A DNA stretch of 64,000 bases. It comes from Chryseobacterium foetidum. Lineage in GTDB: Bacteria > Bacteroidota > Bacteroidia > Flavobacteriales > Weeksellaceae. Both the position numbers and the translations under genes were made by a program. Below, one piece after another: positions 33,314-42,782 of this stretch. The notes beneath the pieces were generated by a model. The model did no database searches, was not told the DNA's origin, and saw only the letters and a program-made list of their open reading frames with translations. Position 1 is the first letter of the stretch. Every line of letters starts with the position of its first letter. The stretch is taken from contig NZ_JAMXIA010000001.1 of assembly GCF_025457425.1 (NCBI RefSeq), forward strand, positions 2,170,001 to 2,234,000, given 5' to 3'.

Positions 33314-34816
33314 ATGAGTTGTGGATGTAAAACGTCCGGCGATTCTACCCATTCGTGCGGGCCTAAAAAAACCGCCAGTGGCTGCGAAAGTGTAAATACC
33401 TGTGGTAATAGTTATAAATTAAGTGTTTTCGACTGGTTGTCTAACATTCAAAATCCTACATCAGACCGATGTGACTTTGTGGAAGTTAGATTTAAAAATG
33501 AAAGGAAAGCGTTTTTTAAAAATGTTAACAACATTCCTTTACATATAGGTAGCGTAGTAACGGTAGAATCAAGCCCCGGGCATGATGTGGGCGTAGTAAG
33601 TCTCACCGGTGAATTGGTAAAAATTCAAATGAAAAAAAAGAGAGCTCCCGAAGATGCTGCTCTTAAAATATACAGACAGGCCAACCAAAAGGATCTCGAA
33701 GTATGGCAGGAAGCCAGAAAAAAGGAAGAAACCATCAAGGTGGAAGCCAGAAAAATCTCTCACAGACTTGGTCTTGAGATGAAAATTACCGACGTTGAGT
33801 ATCAGGGAGATGCCTCAAAAGTCACATTTTTTTATACTGCAGAAAGCAGGGTAGATTTCAGGCTTTTGATTAAAGAATACGCTTCTACTTTCCGCACAAA
33901 AATTGATATGAAGCAGATTGGTTTCCGTCAGGAAGCTGCGAAAGTGGGCGGAATCGGGTCTTGCGGAAGAGAATTGTGCTGCTCGACATGGCTGACAGAT
34001 TTCAGATCTGTAAACACCAATGTTGCGAGATACCAGCAGTTGAGTATCAACCCTCAAAAACTGGCAGGACAATGTGGAAAATTAAAATGTTGTCTTAATT
34101 ACGAGCTCGACAGTTATCTGGATGCATTAAGCCACTTCCCTTCTTCTTCAACTACTTTAGATACTGAAAAAGGAAGAGCTTTTTGTATAAAAATCGATGT
34201 TTTCAAAAAGAAAATGTGGTTTGCATACGTTGATAATTCAATGGCATGGTACGATTTCGATATTGATTTGGTGAAAAAACTGATCGCTCAAAACAAAAAG
34301 GGTGAAAAAGCACCACCTCTTGAAGATCTGAAAGTACCGGAATTTGCTGCGACTTCTGTTGATCTTATTCAGGAAAACAGTGTTGACCGTTTCGAAAAGA
34401 AAGGAAGAAACAACAGAAACCGCAATCAGAATCAGGGACAGAACAATAATCAGAACAGAAATAACGGACAGAGAAATAAACCCCGCGGCGAAAGACCAGA
34501 CCGTCCGGAAAGAGCTGAACGACCTGAGAGAACTGAACGTACGGAACGTCCTGCTGAAGAGCGAAATTCTGAAAGAAACTCAGGCAGAAATCAGCAAAAC
34601 AGGAATCAGAATAATCAAAACAATCCAAGACCTCCAAAAAATCAACAGCCAAAAGCTCAGTCTGAAAAAACCGAGCGTCCGGAGAGAGTTGAAAAGGTTG
34701 AGAATGCTGTGAATTCCGACAAGCCAAAAGCTCAGAATCCGAATCCGAATAAAAAGAATTTTAAAAAGAAATTTCCTCCCAAAAAAGACAACAATAACAA
34801 CAACAATAATGCATAA
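33314..34816 (+). CDS. ricT: PSP1-domain Fe-S protein, RicT homologue
   Basis: A 500-residue protein. The N-terminus is Cys-rich (MSCGCKTSGDSTHSCG). The PSP1/RicT core spans about residues 50-290 and contains the Cys cluster GIGSCGRELCCSTW and GQCGKLKCCLNYE, the ligands that hold [4Fe-4S] clusters in RicT (YaaT). In Bacillus, RicT works in the RicAFT complex that supports RNase Y; RicA and RicF homologues are not seen here. From about 360 the protein becomes a disordered Asn/Arg/Glu-rich tail (QNRNNGQRNKPRGERPDRPE), typical of Bacteroidota versions. gldH starts 8 bases before its end. Confidence 0.88.
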   Translation: MSCGCKTSGDSTHSCGPKKTASGCESVNTCGNSYKLSVFDWLSNIQNPTSDRCDFVEVRFKNERKAFFKNVNNIPLHIGSVVTVESSPGHDVGVVSLTGELVKIQMKKKRAPEDAALKIYRQANQKDLEVWQEARKKEETIKVEARKISHRLGLEMKITDVEYQGDASKVTFFYTAESRVDFRLLIKEYASTFRTKIDMKQIGFRQEAAKVGGIGSCGRELCCSTWLTDFRSVNTNVARYQQLSINPQKLAGQCGKLKCCLNYELDSYLDALSHFPSSSTTLDTEKGRAFCIKIDVFKKKMWFAYVDNSMAWYDFDIDLVKKLIAQNKKGEKAPPLEDLKVPEFAATSVDLIQENSVDRFEKKGRNNRNRNQNQGQNNNQNRNNGQRNKPRGERPDRPERAERPERTERTERPAEERNSERNSGRNQQNRNQNNQNNPRPPKNQQPKAQSEKTERPERVEKVENAVNSDKPKAQNPNPNKKNFKKKFPPKKDNNNNNNNA

Positions 34817-35270
34817 ATTTTTAGGTTTATTAGTTTTTGCCCTGTTCATCAGCTGTGATTCTTCATCTGAAGACATCATCATGAATCCCGTAAACGGAAA
34901 ATGGAACAGAAAAACAGTGCAGAAATATAATCTCAATATTTCTGATTCTCAAAATCCTAAAAATATTATATTTGTTGTGAGAAACAACGACAGTTATCCT
35001 TACAGCAACCTCAGGTTTATTGTTGATTTTAAGGATCTTCAGACCAAAAAAAGTAATGTTGACACTTTAAATTACATTCTTGCAAAACCTAATGGTGAAT
35101 GGTTGGGAACTGGTTTTGGAGACACAAAAGAGACTTTGTTTCTGTATAAAGTAAACCACAGATTTCCGAAGAACGGAAAGTATGAAATCAATGTTACGCA
35201 GGCTATGCGAAATGATAATCTGCCAGGCATTGAAGATTTAGGAATTAAAGTAGAAACGGCAAAACCGTAA
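34809..35270 (+). CDS. gldH: Gliding motility lipoprotein GldH
   Basis: A 153-residue lipoprotein with lipobox FISC (Cys16). The mature part includes NDSYPYSNLRFIVDFKDL, GEWLGTGFGDTKETLFLYK and a C-terminal AMRNDNLPGIEDLGIKVE stretch, which match the GldH family required for gliding in Flavobacterium johnsoniae. It overlaps ricT by 8 bases and is followed 6 bases later by the PBP1A gene. The ricT-gldH-pbp1A order is conserved in Flavobacteriia. Chryseobacterium species usually do not glide but keep the gld genes, some of which also serve type IX secretion. Confidence 0.92.
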   Translation: MHKFLGLLVFALFISCDSSSEDIIMNPVNGKWNRKTVQKYNLNISDSQNPKNIIFVVRNNDSYPYSNLRFIVDFKDLQTKKSNVDTLNYILAKPNGEWLGTGFGDTKETLFLYKVNHRFPKNGKYEINVTQAMRNDNLPGIEDLGIKVETAKP

Positions 35271-35276
35271 TCATAC

Positions 35277-37652
35277 ATGGAAGAAAATAAAAACATTTCC
35301 GGAGGCAAAGGAAAAAATTTTCCGCTTCCGCCTAAAAAAAAGAGAGATACCGGCTGGAAAAGATGGGTGAAATTCGTCTGGATCGGTTTCTTAGCAGTTG
35401 TTTTGGGAATTTCAGGTTTATTCTTTGCAGTTTCCCAGGGATTTTTGGGAGAAATGCCGGATGTGAAAGAGCTTGAAAATCCCGATATTTTTGTAGCTTC
35501 AGAAATTATCTCCTCAGATGGGGTGGTTTTGGGTAAATTTGAAAAGGAAAAAACACAGCCTATCACTTATCAGGAGCTTCCTCCTTACCTTATCTATGCA
35601 CTGCAGGCAAAAGAAGACGAGCGTTTTTCCGAGCATTCGGGAATCGATTTGCAGTCTGTGGCAAGAGCGGTTGCGTACGGAGGTAAACGTGGTGGTGGTT
35701 CTACAATCACACAACAGCTTGCAAAACTTCTATTTACAGGGACAGCCTCAAGAAACAAGATTGAAAGAGGAATTCAAAAGCTGAAAGAATGGGTTGTTGC
35801 CGTAAGTTTGGAAAAAAGATATACCAAGCAGGAAATTATCGAGCTTTATTTTAACAAATTTGATTTCCTTTTCAATGCCAATGGTGTTGAGATGGCTTCT
35901 AAAATTTATTTTAATAAAAAAACGTCAGAACTCACTCTTCCGGAAGCTGCAACCTTTGTAGCAATGCTGGAAAACCCCAACAAAAACAACCCACACAGAT
36001 ACCCTGAGAAAGCTAAGGAAAGACGAAATGTCGTTTTGGAGCAGATGCTTAAAACAGGATATATTGATAACGATACTTATCAAAAAGCAATAGAAACTCC
36101 TGTAGTGGTAGATTATCATCCAATTAAAGATGTTACTCAGGGATATTCGGCGTATTTTAAATCTTATCTGAAAAAGGAAATCGATAAATATCTTGATGAG
36201 TACGAAAAGGAAACAGGCAAAAAACTGAATCTTTATAAGGACGGATTAAAAATCTACGTTACCCTGGATTCTAAAATGCAGAAGTATGCTGAAGAATCTA
36301 TTAAGGAACACCTTACAGATCTTCAGAAAAGATTTGATGCCGAGCAGAACAGAAGAAAAAACAGACCTTTCTACTATCTTAATGACCAGCAGGTAAACGA
36401 CGTAATGATGCAGGCTGTGAGAAGAACAGGCAGATATAAACTTCTGAAAGCCGAAAATATGCCTGAAGATTCTATCATGATGGAATTTCACAAACCGATC
36501 AAAATGTCAAGATTTACATGGAACGGTGAAGAGGAAGTGGAAATGTCTCCATGGGATTCTATCAGGTGGCACAAGCAGGTTGCTCAGGCAGGTCTGATGT
36601 CTGTGGTTCCTGGAACGGGAGAAATTAAAGCATGGGTTGGTGGTATCGACTGGCAACACTTCCAGTATGACCACATAAAACAGGGTAAAAGACAGGTAGG
36701 ATCTACCTTCAAGCCTTTTGTTTATGCGACCGCTATTATGAAATTGGGTATGACCCCTTGTTCTACAGTTTCCAATGCAACATTTAACAAAGGAAGCTAC
36801 AGCGTACCAGGCCGTGGTGGAATGCTTACCTTAAAAGATGCATTGGCACATTCTCAAAACCCTGTTGCATTGAGACTTGCTGAAATGGCAGGAACTCAAA
36901 GCGTTATTCAGACTGCAAGAGACTTGGGTGTAACTCAGGATATTTCCACAAGTTTACCGATGGCTTTAGGTTCGTCTGACATCACCATCTACGAAATGGT
37001 GGGTGCCTACAGTACCTTTGCCAATTACGGAAACTACAACAAACCGGAAATGATCTGGAGAATTGAAGATGCCAACAACAGAGTTATCAAGGAAATCAAT
37101 GCTGAGCCAAAAGAAGTGATGAATCCTAATTACGCTTACACGATGATCGAATTGATGAAAGGTGTGGCACAATACGGAACAGCTTCCGGAGAATTAGGCA
37201 GAAAAGGAATTTCAAAAGCAGTTGAAATTGCCGGTAAAACAGGTACAACGCAAAACAACTCAGACGGTTGGTTTATGGGAATTACTCCAAAACTGGCCAC
37301 CGGAGCATGGGTAGGCTGGGAAGACAGAGCAACCCACTTCCTCGGAACAGGTGAAGGTCAGGGTGCGAAAATGGCATTGCCGATCTGGGCTATCTTTATG
37401 AAAAAAGTTTGGGCAGACAAGTCTCTGAAAATCTCACCGGATGACAAATTCGTAAAACCTTCTGAATGGAAAGACGGATGTACCAATCTTAAAGGTTTAA
37501 GTTCAGGCTACGGCGACGAAGGCGGTTTACAGACCATCGACGAAATTAAAAACCCAAGACCTGCTGAAAATAACAATAAACAGCCTGGCAAAAAAGAAGA
37601 AAATGTAAATGAGAATCTGAATAAGTCTGAAGAAATCGACTTTAATAAATAA
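35277..37652 (+). CDS. Class A penicillin-binding protein 1A (transglycosylase/transpeptidase)
   Basis: A 791-residue bifunctional cell-wall enzyme. A short cytoplasmic head is followed by a membrane anchor (about 36-53). The GT51 glycosyltransferase domain (about 75-265) has the catalytic Glu in EDERFSEHSGID and the motif GGSTITQQLAKLLF. The transpeptidase domain has the active-site serine in GSTFKPFVYA, SxN in SQNPVAL and KTGT in AGKTGTTQNNSDGWF. A Glu/Asn-rich tail ends the protein. It builds glycan strands and cross-links them at the inner membrane. It is the last gene of the ricT-gldH operon. A relation to mrcA/ponA is clear, but the exact paralogue symbol is not assigned. Confidence 0.95.
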   Translation: MEENKNISGGKGKNFPLPPKKKRDTGWKRWVKFVWIGFLAVVLGISGLFFAVSQGFLGEMPDVKELENPDIFVASEIISSDGVVLGKFEKEKTQPITYQELPPYLIYALQAKEDERFSEHSGIDLQSVARAVAYGGKRGGGSTITQQLAKLLFTGTASRNKIERGIQKLKEWVVAVSLEKRYTKQEIIELYFNKFDFLFNANGVEMASKIYFNKKTSELTLPEAATFVAMLENPNKNNPHRYPEKAKERRNVVLEQMLKTGYIDNDTYQKAIETPVVVDYHPIKDVTQGYSAYFKSYLKKEIDKYLDEYEKETGKKLNLYKDGLKIYVTLDSKMQKYAEESIKEHLTDLQKRFDAEQNRRKNRPFYYLNDQQVNDVMMQAVRRTGRYKLLKAENMPEDSIMMEFHKPIKMSRFTWNGEEEVEMSPWDSIRWHKQVAQAGLMSVVPGTGEIKAWVGGIDWQHFQYDHIKQGKRQVGSTFKPFVYATAIMKLGMTPCSTVSNATFNKGSYSVPGRGGMLTLKDALAHSQNPVALRLAEMAGTQSVIQTARDLGVTQDISTSLPMALGSSDITIYEMVGAYSTFANYGNYNKPEMIWRIEDANNRVIKEINAEPKEVMNPNYAYTMIELMKGVAQYGTASGELGRKGISKAVEIAGKTGTTQNNSDGWFMGITPKLATGAWVGWEDRATHFLGTGEGQGAKMALPIWAIFMKKVWADKSLKISPDDKFVKPSEWKDGCTNLKGLSSGYGDEGGLQTIDEIKNPRPAENNNKQPGKKEENVNENLNKSEEIDFNK

Positions 37653-37674
37653 GATTACTCAACTGTAACTATAG

Positions 37675-37704
37675 AGACCTTCCATATCGGGAGGTCTTTT
37701 TTTA
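37675..37704 (+). terminator. Terminator of ricT-gldH-pbp1A
   Basis: AGACCTTCC and GGGAGGTCT form a 9-bp stem (one G-U pair) with a 5-base loop, then seven T. Confidence 0.85.
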
Positions 37705-37729
37705 TGAAGTTTTTGGTTAATTTTGAACT

Positions 37730-39274
37730 ATGAATCTCGATCAGATAAAACAACCTTTCACAGAACAGTTTCCGGGAGATTTCTCAGGAAACACCATGCA
37801 GCGACAGACCCCTAAAATGCTTTTCTCAATTGTTGAACCTTCAGGTTTTGAGAACCCGGAGCTGATTTTATTTAATCAAAAATTATCTGATGAAATCGGT
37901 CTCGGAGAATTTAGTGAAAAATCTGATTTAAATTTTTTGGTCGGAACAGATTTGCCTCAAAATATAAAAACCTATGCAACCGCTTACGCCGGACATCAGT
38001 TTGGAAACTGGGCAGGTCAACTCGGTGACGGAAGGGCGATCTTTGCCGGAGAAATTGAAAACAAAGAGGGTAAAAAGTTTGAAATTCAATGGAAAGGTGC
38101 GGGAGCTACACCTTATTCAAGACATGCTGACGGAAGAGCTGTCTTGAGATCATCCGTTCGGGAATATCTGATGAGTGAAGCAATGTTTCACTTAAAAGTT
38201 CCTACCACGAGAGCTTTAAGTTTGGCTTTATCCGGAGAAAATGTAGTTCGCGACATCATGTACAGCGGAAATCCTCAATATGAAAAAGGTGCCGTGGTGA
38301 TCAGAACTGCTGAAAGTTTTTTGAGATTCGGGCATTTTGAACTTCTTGCGGCTCAAAAAGAAACCGAAACTTTAAAAAAACTTCTTGATTTTACCATTGA
38401 AAATTATTTTCCTGAAATAAAATCTGAGGGCGCAGAAAAATATCAGGAGTTTTTTAAAACAGTTTGTACAAAAACTGCAGATCTGATGGTTGAATGGTAT
38501 CGGGTCGGATTTGTACACGGTGTGATGAATACAGATAATATGTCGGTTTTAGGTTTAAGTATCGACTTTGGTCCTTATTCGATGTTGGATGAATATGATT
38601 TAAATTTCACTCCAAACACCACCGATTTGCCTGGCAGAAGATATGCTTTCGGAAAGCAGGGACAGATTGCCCAATGGAATCTCTGGCAACTCGCCAATTC
38701 GCTGTTTCAGGTGATTGAAGATGAAAAATTTTTGGAGAAAACATTAAACGAATTCGGAACTTACTTCTGGACAAAACATGATGAAATGTGGTGCAGAAAA
38801 TTCGGATTTGAAAAACTGATTTCCGGTGACGATGATTTCTTTTCGTCATGGCAAAGTCTGATGCAGGAACTTTCATTAGATTACACACTGTTTTTTAACG
38901 AACTCGAAAGTCATTTGAACCAAAAAATAACTTCTGAACAGCTTCAAAAAATTTCTTACGGATTGATTGACGATGAAAATCTTGAAAAATTTAACAAATT
39001 TTTATCTGAATATGAGAAAAGGTTATCAAAAAACTCAATTTCTGCGGAGGAATCAAAAAAGCTGATGCAGGAAAACAATCCGAAATTCACTTTGAGAAAT
39101 TACCTTTTGTATCAATGCATCGAAGAACTGGAAGAAGGCAAAAGAGATTTACTTGAAAAACTGATTATCGCTTTGGAAAACCCTTATGAGGAAAAATTTC
39201 CTGAATTTTCTGTGAAAAGACCGGATGGCTTTGAAGGCGTGGCGGGCTGTTCGATGCTTTCGTGCAGTTCATAA
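37730..39274 (+). CDS. selO: Protein adenylyltransferase SelO
   Basis: A 514-residue pseudokinase-fold enzyme that transfers AMP from ATP to protein Ser/Thr/Tyr. Landmarks are YAGHQFGNWAGQLGDGRAI, WKGAGATPYSRHADGRAVLR, the inverted nucleotide pocket with VHGVMNTDNMSVLGLSIDFG, and YAFGKQGQIAQWNL. The C-terminus GCSMLSCSS has Cys507 and Cys512; the last Cys occupies the place where animal SelO carries selenocysteine three residues from the end. A -7-like TAATTTTG ends only 4 bases before the start codon, which would imply a very short or absent leader, or a different promoter. Confidence 0.95.
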   Translation: MNLDQIKQPFTEQFPGDFSGNTMQRQTPKMLFSIVEPSGFENPELILFNQKLSDEIGLGEFSEKSDLNFLVGTDLPQNIKTYATAYAGHQFGNWAGQLGDGRAIFAGEIENKEGKKFEIQWKGAGATPYSRHADGRAVLRSSVREYLMSEAMFHLKVPTTRALSLALSGENVVRDIMYSGNPQYEKGAVVIRTAESFLRFGHFELLAAQKETETLKKLLDFTIENYFPEIKSEGAEKYQEFFKTVCTKTADLMVEWYRVGFVHGVMNTDNMSVLGLSIDFGPYSMLDEYDLNFTPNTTDLPGRRYAFGKQGQIAQWNLWQLANSLFQVIEDEKFLEKTLNEFGTYFWTKHDEMWCRKFGFEKLISGDDDFFSSWQSLMQELSLDYTLFFNELESHLNQKITSEQLQKISYGLIDDENLEKFNKFLSEYEKRLSKNSISAEESKKLMQENNPKFTLRNYLLYQCIEELEEGKRDLLEKLIIALENPYEEKFPEFSVKRPDGFEGVAGCSMLSCSS

Positions 39275-39344
39275 TTTGAATTTAAACCTTTAAGATTTCG
39301 TTAAAGACTTTTGTAAATCCTATTTTTGCAGAAATTTATAATGA

Positions 39345-40616
39345 ATGTCTATTAAATCAAAACTCATTCACTTTTTTAAAATGATCTTTCCCTCCACATT
39401 TATGGAGCTGGGAATTTTCATTTTTTCCCTTGCCACTTACGGGATTTTCGGAACTTTTTTGGCGCAGCATTACAAAATAGTTTTCGACAGCAGAATTCCG
39501 TGGGATGCGTATTTCAGTTTTGATAACAAAGCAATTGTGATGACGGGTGGAAGCTTTGAACGACATCCGCTTTCATGGTATTTTTTCAACTGGATCAGAG
39601 AATTTATTTTCCTTTTCACCAACGGAAAAATGGGAATGGAGTTCAGACTTTTTCTGGTTTGGATCAGCAATTTTATTGTGAGCCTGAGCATTGTTCAGGT
39701 CTATAAATATCTAAAAAACATTGTTCAGACGCCACTGTTCGTGAATTTGCTTTTGGTTTTGTTCTTCAGTCTTTTTTCAACGTGCATCCTTTTATCATTC
39801 ACTCCTGAAACATATACTTACACCTTACTTTTACTTACTGCATTCAATTATTATTCAGCCGTAAAACTTAAAAGAGATGGTAACATTTCCGGACTTTCGT
39901 TGGTTTTAGGATCAACAGTCGTTGGAGGTTTAACCGTGACAAATATTGTTAAAATATTCATCCCTGTTTTATTTGAAAAAGACCTTTTCAAAAACTGGAA
40001 AAAATTTGGATTTGCTGTATTGAGGGTTGGGATTTCATGTGTGATTTTTGTTTTACTGTATTTGAACAGAATCAATTTTAAATATGAAAATATTCTGTCA
40101 AAATCTGGTGAGCAGTACGAAAAGTTCTCGAATGTAAATTCCACTCCCGTTTGGGATATGATCTATTCTTACTTTTTTGGCGGAAATATTCTGTTTCCAG
40201 GCTTTTTTATCAGAGAAAAACACAATATGCAAGGCTTTTATTACAAAGCTTTGTTCATGGATGTGTACACTTCTGCTGTTCCGTATATTTTCATCGGATT
40301 ATTACTTCTTTTGATATTTTGGAGCTATTTCAGAAATTTCAAAAACAAACTCGTGCAGATTCTGATGATTTCTTTTGCTGTTGACATCGCAATTCACTGC
40401 GTTTTCAGATTTGGGCTTCATACCTCTTACATTTACGGCGGTCACTTTGTTTTTGTCTATCCAATGCTTTTGGGATGGTTGTTTTTCGCATACAAAAATC
40501 AACCGAAAATGCTTTCATTTTTAGGTTGTTCAATCGTTATTATGACCGTTTATTTAGGCTTCAATAATTTCTATCGAATGTCAGAATTCTTCGATTTTGT
40601 AAACCGATATTATTAA
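39345..40616 (+). CDS. Polytopic inner-membrane protein (DUF6080-like)
   Basis: A 423-residue protein with about ten membrane helices (for example FMELGIFIFSLATYGIF, LFVNLLLVLFFSLFSTC, AVPYIFIGLLLLLIFW). It resembles Bacteroidota proteins that I recall as DUF6080, an assignment I hold loosely. The long periplasmic-type loop after helix 1 (QHYKIVFDSRIPWDAYFSFD) and multi-helix plan are reminiscent of GT-C glycosyltransferases, but the usual DxD motif is not clearly placed. A -7 box TATTTTTG (39321-39328) precedes it. Function unknown. Confidence 0.6.
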   Translation: MSIKSKLIHFFKMIFPSTFMELGIFIFSLATYGIFGTFLAQHYKIVFDSRIPWDAYFSFDNKAIVMTGGSFERHPLSWYFFNWIREFIFLFTNGKMGMEFRLFLVWISNFIVSLSIVQVYKYLKNIVQTPLFVNLLLVLFFSLFSTCILLSFTPETYTYTLLLLTAFNYYSAVKLKRDGNISGLSLVLGSTVVGGLTVTNIVKIFIPVLFEKDLFKNWKKFGFAVLRVGISCVIFVLLYLNRINFKYENILSKSGEQYEKFSNVNSTPVWDMIYSYFFGGNILFPGFFIREKHNMQGFYYKALFMDVYTSAVPYIFIGLLLLLIFWSYFRNFKNKLVQILMISFAVDIAIHCVFRFGLHTSYIYGGHFVFVYPMLLGWLFFAYKNQPKMLSFLGCSIVIMTVYLGFNNFYRMSEFFDFVNRYY

Positions 40617-40620
40617 CAAA

Positions 40621-40650
40621 AAACGTCTGCAATTTTCACTGCAGACGTTT
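40621..40650. terminator. Bidirectional terminator
   Basis: A perfect 11-bp stem AAACGTCTGCA / TGCAGACGTTT around an 8-base loop, between convergent genes ending at 40616 and 40673. Confidence 0.85.
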
Positions 40651-40672
40651 ATATTTTTAAATTAAATTTTTC

Positions 40673-41206
40673 TTATTTGGCTTCAGAACAGAAGATTCTG
40701 TACTGAACTGAGGTAGCAGATTTAAAATATTCCCTTACTCTTGAAAGATCGCCTGAAGCACTTTGTTTAGAGAAATAACTTCCTGCTAAAATTTTATAAT
40801 TTGGTCTTAAAGAAGCATCAGTTTCCACTTTCAGATTAGGAAATCTCTTTCTGAAATAGGCTTTTACCTCATTAGCCTCTTCATTCGATTTTACTGTAGT
40901 AATTAGAATTTTAAAACCTAAAATTCTCGGGTTTTTTGCACAGATTTCAGCTTTTGTCAGTTCACGGTTCGGAACATAAACTTTAGCCGGTTTTCTCACT
41001 TCGCTGTCGGAATCTTCAAAAGATTTTCCATACGTAGTTTTCTCGCAACGCTCTTCCAGATTGCCCAAAGCATCACTAACTCTGGAGTCCATTGTTAAAA
41101 CAAGCTCGGTTCCGGAGATTGTATCTTTCTTTACAACTTGCTGTGCGTCAATAGTATTAAGACCACAAGCGGCAAGAACAGAAAATGTAGCAATAATTTT
41201 TTTCAT
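40673..41206 (-). CDS. Exported SPOR-domain protein
   Basis: A 177-residue protein with a signal peptide (MKKIIATFSVLAACGLNTIDAQ). The Cys within the signal is not in a good lipobox. The C-terminal 75 residues (LGFKILITTVKSNEEANEVK through YRIFCSEA) fit a SPOR domain: a strand, a helix with EANEVKAYFRKRFP, a strand with NYKILAGSYFS, and a final helix. SPOR domains bind peptidoglycan stripped of stem peptides at division sites. Four Cys residues are present in the mature protein. The gene stands alone. Confidence 0.75.
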   Translation of the reverse strand: MKKIIATFSVLAACGLNTIDAQQVVKKDTISGTELVLTMDSRVSDALGNLEERCEKTTYGKSFEDSDSEVRKPAKVYVPNRELTKAEICAKNPRILGFKILITTVKSNEEANEVKAYFRKRFPNLKVETDASLRPNYKILAGSYFSKQSASGDLSRVREYFKSATSVQYRIFCSEAK

Positions 41207-41337
41207 TTAAAACCTTGTTTCTGCAAAGTTATAAATAATAAAAAACATAGCAAGCACGGTTATTTAGAATAGTTACAAATTAAACGGAAATGACATTTTA
41301 CCTTTTACAGCAGTCGTTAAAATCTTCTTAAAAATCT

Positions 41338-41345
41338 TATTTTTG
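41338..41345 (+). promoter_or_regulatory. -7 element of the act operon (TATTTTTG)
   Basis: TATTTTTG matches TAnnTTTG and lies 46 bases before actA. The bases at the -33 position read GTT rather than TTG. Confidence 0.5.
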
Positions 41346-41391
41346 CGGGATTGATTACAAATTCAATAATTACTAATATAAGATAATTTAA

Positions 41392-42759
41392 ATGATTAGT
41401 TGGAGAAAGCATTACAAAAAAACGTTGATTGCAATTGGTATGTTGCTGTCGACAAGTGCTTCAATTTACGGGCAAGATGGCGATCCTAAAGCAGGTGAGA
41501 CACTTTTCAAAGCAAATTGTACAGCATGTCACGCTTTAGACAAGCAGGTGGTTGGACCGGCACTGAAAGGTGTGGTAGAAAGACTGAAGTCTGAGCAGGG
41601 CCTGGATACAGAATGGCTTCATAAGTGGATTAAAGACAACAAGGCACTTAGAGCTTCAGGCGATAAGTATGCCAATGAAGTTTATGAAAAATTCAATAAG
41701 ACTGAAATGCAGGTCTTTCCAAATCTTTCAGAAACGGATATTGATAACATCTTAGCTTATACATCCAATCCTCCGGCAGAAGAGCCAAAAGAGGAAGCTG
41801 CACCAGGTGCTCCCAATGCTAACGGTACTGCTGCTGCAGCTCCAGCTGATAAAAGCGTTACAACAATCATGATTATATCACTTTTGGCAATTGCCGGACT
41901 TTTAGTTTGGATTTTGCTGAAGTTGAGACAGTTGGTAAAGCTGGGTCAGTCTGACGAATTATCTGATTACAATCAATCTAAAGTAAAATCTTTCAGCGAA
42001 ATCTACGAGAAATACCACATGGTGGGTAAAGGACTTCTTGCAATTCTTGCAATCCTTGCTGCTTACGGTGTCTGGAACTGGATTATGTGGATTGGCGTTT
42101 ATAAAGGTTATAAGCCGGAGCAACCGATTTATTTCTCTCACAAAATTCACGCAGGAGAACAGAAAATCGACTGTCAGCTTTGTCACTCAAGTGCAAAATA
42201 CGGTAAGGTATCTGAAATTCCTTCAATGAACGTTTGTATGAACTGTCACAGAACTATTTCTGAGTACAACAAAGATCATTACATGGAGCCAGGAAAAGAC
42301 AAGGCATTCTATGACGGAGAAATCCAGAAGATATATGCTGCTACCGGTTGGGATCCTGCCGCACAGAAATACACAGGAAAAACAGAACCTGTAGAATGGA
42401 CGAGAATTCACAATATGCCGGATTTCGTTTACTTCAACCACTCTCAGCACGTTGTTGCCGGAGAAAAAGCAATCATCAATTCTTTCAACAAGAAAAATCC
42501 TGATAGCAAAATCGATGTAGTATGTAAAGCATGTCACGGTAAAATTGATACCATGAACGTTGTACAGATGGCGAATGATTTCACAATGGGATGGTGTATC
42601 GAATGTCACAGAACTACGGAAATAGATATGACCAACGGTTATAATAAAGATTACTTCAAAAATCTACACGATAAGTTGAAAAAACAATATCCTCAGGATG
42701 GTGGTAAGATCACGGTAGATGCAATTGGAGGTCTTGAGTGCGGTAAATGTCATTATTAA
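41392..42759 (+). CDS. actA: Alternative complex III subunit ActA, multihaem cytochrome c (six CxxCH)
   Basis: A 455-residue membrane-anchored cytochrome. A signal segment (about 10-27) precedes a monohaem cytochrome c domain with CTACH (Cys43-His47) and a later Met-containing region. A membrane helix lies at about 160-180, and another at 210-235. The C-terminal part carries five more CxxCH sites: CQLCH (about 262), CMNCH (282), CKACH (378), CIECH (402) and CGKCH (450). Pentahaem ActA accepts electrons in ACIII; here a monohaem domain is fused to its N-terminus. It is the first gene of actABCDEF, followed 23 bases later by actB. Confidence 0.93.
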   Translation: MISWRKHYKKTLIAIGMLLSTSASIYGQDGDPKAGETLFKANCTACHALDKQVVGPALKGVVERLKSEQGLDTEWLHKWIKDNKALRASGDKYANEVYEKFNKTEMQVFPNLSETDIDNILAYTSNPPAEEPKEEAAPGAPNANGTAAAAPADKSVTTIMIISLLAIAGLLVWILLKLRQLVKLGQSDELSDYNQSKVKSFSEIYEKYHMVGKGLLAILAILAAYGVWNWIMWIGVYKGYKPEQPIYFSHKIHAGEQKIDCQLCHSSAKYGKVSEIPSMNVCMNCHRTISEYNKDHYMEPGKDKAFYDGEIQKIYAATGWDPAAQKYTGKTEPVEWTRIHNMPDFVYFNHSQHVVAGEKAIINSFNKKNPDSKIDVVCKACHGKIDTMNVVQMANDFTMGWCIECHRTTEIDMTNGYNKDYFKNLHDKLKKQYPQDGGKITVDAIGGLECGKCHY

Positions 42760-42782
42760 TAACTAAAAAATTAGAAGTATAA

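Noticed and set aside
34344..34712. Long alternative-frame reading in the ricT tail on the plus strand
   Set aside because: It is a shadow of the Asn/Arg/Glu-rich ricT tail in another frame, with no signal, start context or recognisable domain.
34580..34936. Minus-strand frame of 118 codons spanning ricT end and gldH start
   Set aside because: It arises opposite two well-supported genes and is rich in Phe/Leu/Ile, as expected for the complement of low-complexity coding sequence.
37718..37725. -7-like TAATTTTG immediately before selO implying leaderless mRNA
   Set aside because: No TTG lies at the right distance, and AT-rich matches of this kind occur by chance, so it is mentioned only in the gene note.
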